A DNA stretch of 22,920 bases, taken from Rhizophagus sp. LPA8_4_AMF. Taxonomy: Eukaryota; Glomeromycota; Glomeromycetes; Glomerales; Glomeraceae. The translations under genes and the position numbers were made by a program. Every line of letters begins with the position of its first letter. Position 1 is the first letter of the stretch. Below, one piece after another: positions 18,028 through 22,920 of this stretch. Below the pieces are notes generated by a model. That model searched no databases, was not told the DNA's origin, and worked only from the letters and a program-made list of their open reading frames with translations. Where the stretch lies: NCBI GenBank assembly GCA_021464525.1, contig JADRCO010001065.1, positions 1 through 22,920 of the forward strand, written 5' to 3'.

Positions 18028-20364
18028 ATGTCTGTTATACGAGTTGAGCTAATTAGTGTGGCTATCAATAGAGCGTGTGCATTATTAGATTATAATATTC
18101 ACAATGACATAGACAAACAACATGAATTTATACAACAAACGGTTCTTGCTGATAAATCCTTTACAAATGATGAAAAAACTGAAGCAATAAGAAGAATAAA
18201 TAGAGCTGTTGATAAAAATAAAGTTTTATATAATAAAGGGACAAGAAGAATTTGTGAAAATTGTAACCAAGAATGTTTAGCTATATCATATTGTGAATAT
18301 TGTGTTCGAAATTATTTAAAATTAAATTTTTTAAATTGGACATCTGGAAATAATGATATTGATAATTTAATACAAAAATGTCAAATGGAAACAATTGAAC
18401 CGGAAAAAATAGTTGAATGGATTCCATATGATAATTTGCAAAATATTAAATATCTAACAAAAGGTGGATTCTCAGAAATTTATACAGCAGTTTGGATTGA
18501 TGGAGGATATTATGAATGGGATTCTATGAAGCAACAATTAACAAGATTTGGAAATCAAGATGTAGTACTTAAAAAATTAGAAAATGTTGAAAGTGCAGAT
18601 CAAAGTTGGTTTGAAGAGGTTCGTAATTTAAATGAATTAATAATCATATTATAAGCAAATAAATTAACCAATATTCTTTTTTTTATAGGCAAAATCACAT
18701 TTTACTATAAGCAATAAATATCCAAATATTGTCCAATGTTTTGGCTTAACACAAGATCCATCAAATGGAAATTACATGCTTGTAATGAATATAATGAATT
18801 TAAATTTAAGAGAATATTTACAGCAAAACTATAATCAATTTACATGGAAAAGAAAAATTCAATTTGTTTATTACATTACTTCTGCACTCAGAAATATTCA
18901 TGATGAGAATGCAATCCATAGAGATTTACATTCTGGTAACATATTATTTAAAAAAGTCAATCAAAGATTCTTTATTAGTGATCTTGGATTTTGTGGTCCT
19001 GCAGACAAATCACCAAATAGTATATATGGAAATCTTCCTTATATAGCACCCGAGGTTATTTCTGGAAAACAAACTACAAAAGCATCTGATATTTATAGTG
19101 TTGCAATGCTTATGTGGGAAATTTCATCTGGAAAACCACCTTTTAATAATCGTGAACATGATTATGATCTTGCAATGAATATAGTTAATGGTATAAGACC
19201 AAAAATAATATCAGGAACTCCTTCAGAATACAAAAATTTAATGAAACAATGTTGGGATGCTGATCCATTAGAAAGACCTGATATTGATACACTTCATGAA
19301 AAAATAAATGAAATTTATAAAAAATATCTGAATATGCCAAATGAATTAGAAGAAAATAACAATTTAGAAATAAATAAAACAAGCAACTTAGAAGAAGCAA
19401 AAGAAACAAGCAGCATATTATTTACAAGTAGCAAACTTCATAATTTTGAAAATTTTCCTGAACTAAGAAATGCAACAGAAGGTATATTATCTTACATATT
19501 GATACTAATTACCTTCATGTATAATTACTAATAATTAATATAATATATTTTTATTTTATTTTTATTTAAAAATCAACAGAAGAACAAGAAGGTATAAGTT
19601 GAACAATGCAATTTTTTATTTTAAATCAATTTACATGTTAACTATTTTTATAAATTTTTAGCATTTCATAGCAAATCATATGATAATTTTTATATCCCTG
19701 ATAGAAGTAAGTATTTATCAAATTTGTAATAAATTACTTATAATAGAACCCAAATACTTTTTAATTGATTTTAATTTATTTAGTTGATGATTTTGGCAAA
19801 TCTAGTGATCAGGAGAATAACAGCACATCGAAAAAAATTAGTATTTTTAAAGGTAATTAATTGGTGTTTTTTTTGTATAATTAAAATAACTATGTAAATG
19901 AATATTAAATACATATCTTTAAAATTTTTTGTAGTTAATAATGTTGATAGTCAATTATACGAAAAATTTGAAAACCTACAAGTAAAAAATGGCGAGTAAA
20001 ATAATTAATAAATGTACTAAATTGATCAAAGGTATTTTGTTAAATATGACTTATTTATTTATTCATATAGATTTTCAAGAAGATTATAATCATAACAATG
20101 AAATAATGAAACATCATTCCTATAATTCCTATATTGATGGTATGTGAAGTTAGCTTTTGTACTGTATAACTGGAGTAATATTACTGATAATAATAATTTT
20201 ATGTTCTTATTTTACAGATGAAGACGAAGTTTATAATAATCCAAACCTTCATTTGGAAGAACAAGATGAATTAGAAATTCCTGATGGTAAAGAAGATTTT
20301 TCTAAACGATGATGATATTTTTAAATCTAATTTGTTAAATTTTTTCAATTTTTTAGATATTTAG
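18028..20364 (+). CDS. Protein kinase domain protein C (TKL-like), nine exons
   Basis: Nearest relative of gene A, with the full-length start MSVIRVELI. Suggested exons: 18028-18618, 18689-19481, 19580-19591 (12 nt), 19662-19706, 19784-19852, 19935-19991, 20071-20139, 20218-20286, 20357-20364; total 570 codons plus stop. Five Cys lie at 76, 79, 83, 89 and 92, followed by NWTSGNNDID. The Gly loop GGFSEIYTAVW is at ~146-156, the catalytic Lys is 182 (VVLKK), HRDLHSGN is at 274-280, DLG at 295-297 and APE at 317-319. The first exon ends after WFEE and exon 2 resumes AKSHFTISNK. The tail is Asp/Glu/Asn-rich. One splice site is unusual: exon 6 is followed by GCGAGT where A has GTGAGT, so intron 6 must be GC-AG or is retained, in which case translation stops almost at once (Asn-Gly-Glu-stop). 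The kinase core would be unaffected. Most likely an active signalling kinase; substrate unknown. Confidence 0.85.
19580..19591 (+). other. 12-nt micro-exon of gene C
   Basis: AAGAACAAGAAG between acceptor CAACAG and donor GTATAAG, identical to gene A. It encodes Glu-Glu-Gln-Glu when joined in phase 1. Confidence 0.65.
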
Positions 20365-20450
20365 ATACGAGTTATATAAATTTTTTATGATTGATATATA
20401 AAATATTCTTCATATTTTTTTTTTATTATTATTTTTGAATTATTTTAAAC

Positions 20451-20492
20451 ACTAAGACTAGAGTAGTAAGGTATCTTACAGAGCTTCTTAGT
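20451..20492 (+). promoter_or_regulatory. Conserved 3' palindrome after gene C
   Basis: Outer arms ACTAAGA (20451-20457) and TCTTAGT (20486-20492) enclose GTAAGGT/ATCTTAC, in which one inner pair is G-T rather than the G-C of gene A. It lies 87 bases after the stop. Confidence 0.5.
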
Positions 20493-21225
20493 TTGTAATT
20501 TTAAATAATTCATTTCATATTTTTATTATAAATTATTCAATCATTATATAAATTATTATGATTTGTGATTTTTTTTTGGTAAACCAAAGTAACGAAAATC
20601 AAGCGCAACCCACATCTTTAATAATAATTATAACGTATATCATTAATTATTACATAATATTCAGTATAAAATTACATCGTCAAAAAAATTCCAATATTTC
20701 ACCATCATTAACACAGATGTAGTATATAGACTACAAATGGCGTGGACTATTTAAAAAGTATACCATATACCATACATTGACCACCATACATACATATATA
20801 GGAATTTATACAGTACATGTTTCCGTCACTCCATCCAAATGAGTCATTAATGTTTGATTATTAGACACGATTATGAATAAATATTTTTGAACGTACTATA
20901 CGATCTTAAATCTTTTCGCTACCAAGCCCTTGCTTGAATATAGATTGAAAGTGTTCTCAAAGAATGGATAAAAATTATTTTTAAGAGTAAAAGAGATCAG
21001 TTTCGTCAATTAAGAAACTATATTACAACATTTTCAATAAAATAATATTATCCCAAAATTAAGTATTTAACTTTTACAGTCTAATGTAATAATTCATGAA
21101 AAAAAAAAAAAATTATGAGCCTATGTGCTCATTGATTTTTTACAATAAAAATATGATTAATGGTTGTTAAAAAATTCCAGCAACTTCAAGAGTGATAAAT
21201 GTTACGATAGTAAATAAGGTATTAA
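20493..21225 (+). repeat. Kinase-unit downstream flank, copy 2
   Basis: Colinear with 7000-7710 after gene A and without a gene. It contains an extra ~90 bases (about 20725-20835, with several ATACCATACA-like motifs) absent from the first copy, perhaps a small insertion. Similarity ends near AAATAAGGTAT at 21213-21223. Confidence 0.6.
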
Positions 21226-21312
21226 GTAATTAACTAATCGATCTTAATAGACAATGGTTAGTAAAAAATGTAATTTTGAAAAAATCATTATTATTTACTA
21301 GTAACGGAAATC

Positions 21313-21375
21313 GTTATTAAGTCCGGATGGACAGTCGGACATTTTCGTAGATATATAATCACTTCGGACTAATAA
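21313..21375 (+). repeat. Short dispersed repeat, copy 2
   Basis: Shares CCGGATGGACA, CGTAGATATATAA and CACTTCGGACTAAT with positions 125-183. AGTCCG near the left end and CGGACT near the right end are inverted repeats. A MITE-like origin is possible. Confidence 0.4.
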
Positions 21376-21582
21376 TTACTATAGATACAAATGTCCAACT
21401 TACAAGAAAAATAACAAGTGCATCCCTTAACATTTCTGGATTATTATCTTTACAGGAAAAATACCTATGGTATCAAGTGAATGAATTTGAAACAGTTCCA
21501 ATAGCGAAAAATAACTAACAATTTTGTGTTTTATGATACTCCTGCGTTAGTGAAAACTTTTTTTCATTATTTTTAGGAATAA

Positions 21583-21960
21583 AAATTAGAGTATTGCTAA
21601 TCTTAACAGGGGGAATAATTCTCCCTCCCCCTTAAAAATTAAAAAGATAAGCTTTTTTTGATAAAATATATAAAATAAATATAATTGGATATTAACTGCA
21701 CAAAAATTTGGCAATTCTTGGTTTTAAAAAAATTTTTTATCATGAAAAATACGATTTACCTATAAAAACCAAAATTTTGCAATTTCCTCAAAACCCATCT
21801 GAACAAACTACCTTTTAAACTTAATAAAACCTTTTCTTCTCATAAATTTACATATAATCTTGTTCTTAAATTACTATCTAAGTCAATATTTTAGTTAAAA
21901 ATTGAAATAAAAGGAGAGGGGAGGAAATTCCTCCCGGTTAAGTTTAGTAATTCTCTAAAA
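21583..21960. mobile_element. MITE-like element with ~50-bp terminal inverted repeats
   Basis: The left end (TTAGAGTATTGCTAATCTTA, then CAGGGGGAATAATTCTCCC) is matched by the reverse complement of the right end (TTAGAGAATTACTAAACTTA, then ACCGGGAGGAATTTCCTCCC). Each arm also contains its own small palindrome around GGGAGGAA/TTCCTCCC. The ~280-base interior has no open frame. It lies between two pieces of kinase flank that are close together upstream of gene A, consistent with insertion. No clear target-site duplication was seen. Confidence 0.6.
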
Positions 21961-21999
21961 TTATTAATTATTATAGTTTGAGAATTTGAGCACAAGCTT

Positions 22000-22450
22000 T
22001 CCATAAATCAACTCAAGTTTTGGAAGATGTGAATCCGTTAAATATTTTACCTTTAAGTCAATTTAAGAACTCCATTACTTTATTTACAAGATAATAATAT
22101 CGTACTTTAAAAGTGAGGTACAAAATATCAAATGTTACGAATGGTAATGATCAAACATTAAATAACTTTATGAATTTATTATTTTAGTTTTCCATTTTTC
22201 ATTATAAATCACAATAAGTTAAAGTGAAATCAAACTTTTATTTGAATATTTTTGAAAAACTCAATTATTATAAACAAATCGTAGAATGAGTATAACATTT
22301 CAATTTATAGGTAATGAAATATTAAATGTTTTTTCTTTTAAATTTCACTTGGTTTCGAGGTCACGTAATTGATCTTAAATGATTAAATATTTACCATAAA
22401 ATCTTGTGGCTTAACTACCTTTACAAAATGTTGAATCATTTGAGCATTTA
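22000..22450 (+). repeat. Orphan kinase-unit upstream flank, copy 4
   Basis: Colinear with 3600-4190: CCGTTAAATATTTTACCTTTAA, ACAAAATATCAAATGTTA, GGTAATGATCAAA, TTTCACTTGGTTTCGAGG, then ATTGATCTTAAATGATTAAA, ATATTTACCATAAAAT and ACAAAATGTTGAA. In genes A and C this last block lies ~260-450 bases before the start codon. No kinase sequence follows before the window ends; a repeat begins near 22520. Confidence 0.6.
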
Positions 22451-22519
22451 AATTTCTCCAATCTATATAACTAAGAAAAATTGATGACTTCCATATAATT
22501 AATTTCGAATTATGTAACA

Positions 22520-22800
22520 TGAAATGCGTGCTGTATCTGCGCCCGATTTTAAAATTTTGATCGGGTATTTTAATTTTTTCAGTCCTTATAAATTGGGCCG
22601 GTAAATTTATTTTTTAAAAAAAGTACCCTGAAATTTTAAAATTTTTTCAGTTTTTTCAAACCAAAAAAAAAACTTTTTAATTGATTTTTATTTTTCGAAC
22701 CAAAAAAAAAAATTTGATTTAAATATTATATTTTTCAGTTTTTTAAGTTGAATATTTTTTTTTTATTATTTACTTTGCAGAAATTTTCTAAATTGAAACC
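22520..22800. repeat. AT-rich repeat with GCCCGAT/ATCGGG and CAAACCAAAAAA motifs
   Basis: Begins with CGCCCGATTTTAAAATTTTGATCGGGTA, a palindrome around TTTTAAAATTTTGATCGGG, followed by GGGCCGG and long A/T runs containing TTTTCAAACCAAAAAAA. In composition it resembles the tracts at 1540-2030 and 9085-9400, and probably belongs to the same class of decayed element. Confidence 0.4.
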
Positions 22801-22920
22801 AAATCTTGACTAAATCGCGCATTTATATTAAGTTTAATGCAAAGATATGGTCACGATTTGGTTTTGACTTAATTATAATTCTTCAAGATGCAGTTACTGC
22901 ATATTAAGACGATCGACAGT

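Overview
The window looks like nuclear DNA of a very AT-rich fungus, most probably an arbuscular mycorrhizal fungus (Glomeromycotina, Rhizophagus-like). The reasons are: spliced genes with short GT-AG introns; extreme A/T content with homopolymer runs; a divergent protein-kinase family whose N-terminal cysteine motif is followed by NWTSGNNDID and whose DFG motif is changed to DLG, as I recall from the expanded Rhizophagus kinases; and decayed non-LTR retrotransposon and MITE-like elements. The taxonomic call is inference; nothing was searched.

Three paralogous kinase genes are present: A (+, 4612-6885), B (-, 13766-11359) and C (+, 18028-20364). Each can be modelled with the same nine exons: a first exon with the Cys cluster, Gly-rich loop and catalytic Lys; a second exon with the rest of the kinase domain; then a 12-nt micro-exon, five short exons (42-72 nt) and a few-codon last exon. 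Introns 2-8 all fall in phase 1, so exons 3-8 are each a multiple of three. B and C both give 570-residue proteins. A has lost the family start codon (a downstream ATG is available) and carries a 1-nt deletion in exon 4 that truncates the tail. C has a GC instead of GT at the donor of intron 6. A two-tier palindrome follows the stop codon of all three genes, with compensatory base changes between copies.

A and C are direct repeats of one ~3.6 kb unit (about 4070-7710 and 17670-21225). Upstream-type flank sequence recurs at 8630-8930 and 22000-22450 with no gene attached, so this is probably a decayed tandem array broken up by transposons; B is an inverted, more diverged copy.

Layout: 1-3590 repeats and AT-rich DNA without a recognisable gene; 3590-7710 unit A; 7840-8625 a probable inserted element with terminal inverted repeats; 9090-9580 repeat DNA with a long hairpin; 9700-10400 a possible decayed unknown gene; 11265-13881 gene B with its palindrome and upstream hairpin; 13918-14220 a doubtful small ORF; 16440-17500 the 3' part of a dead LINE on the minus strand; 17670-21225 unit C; 21583-21960 a MITE-like element; 22000-22450 an orphan kinase flank; 22520-22800 AT-rich repeat. 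The kinases are probably soluble signalling proteins; their substrates cannot be told from sequence.
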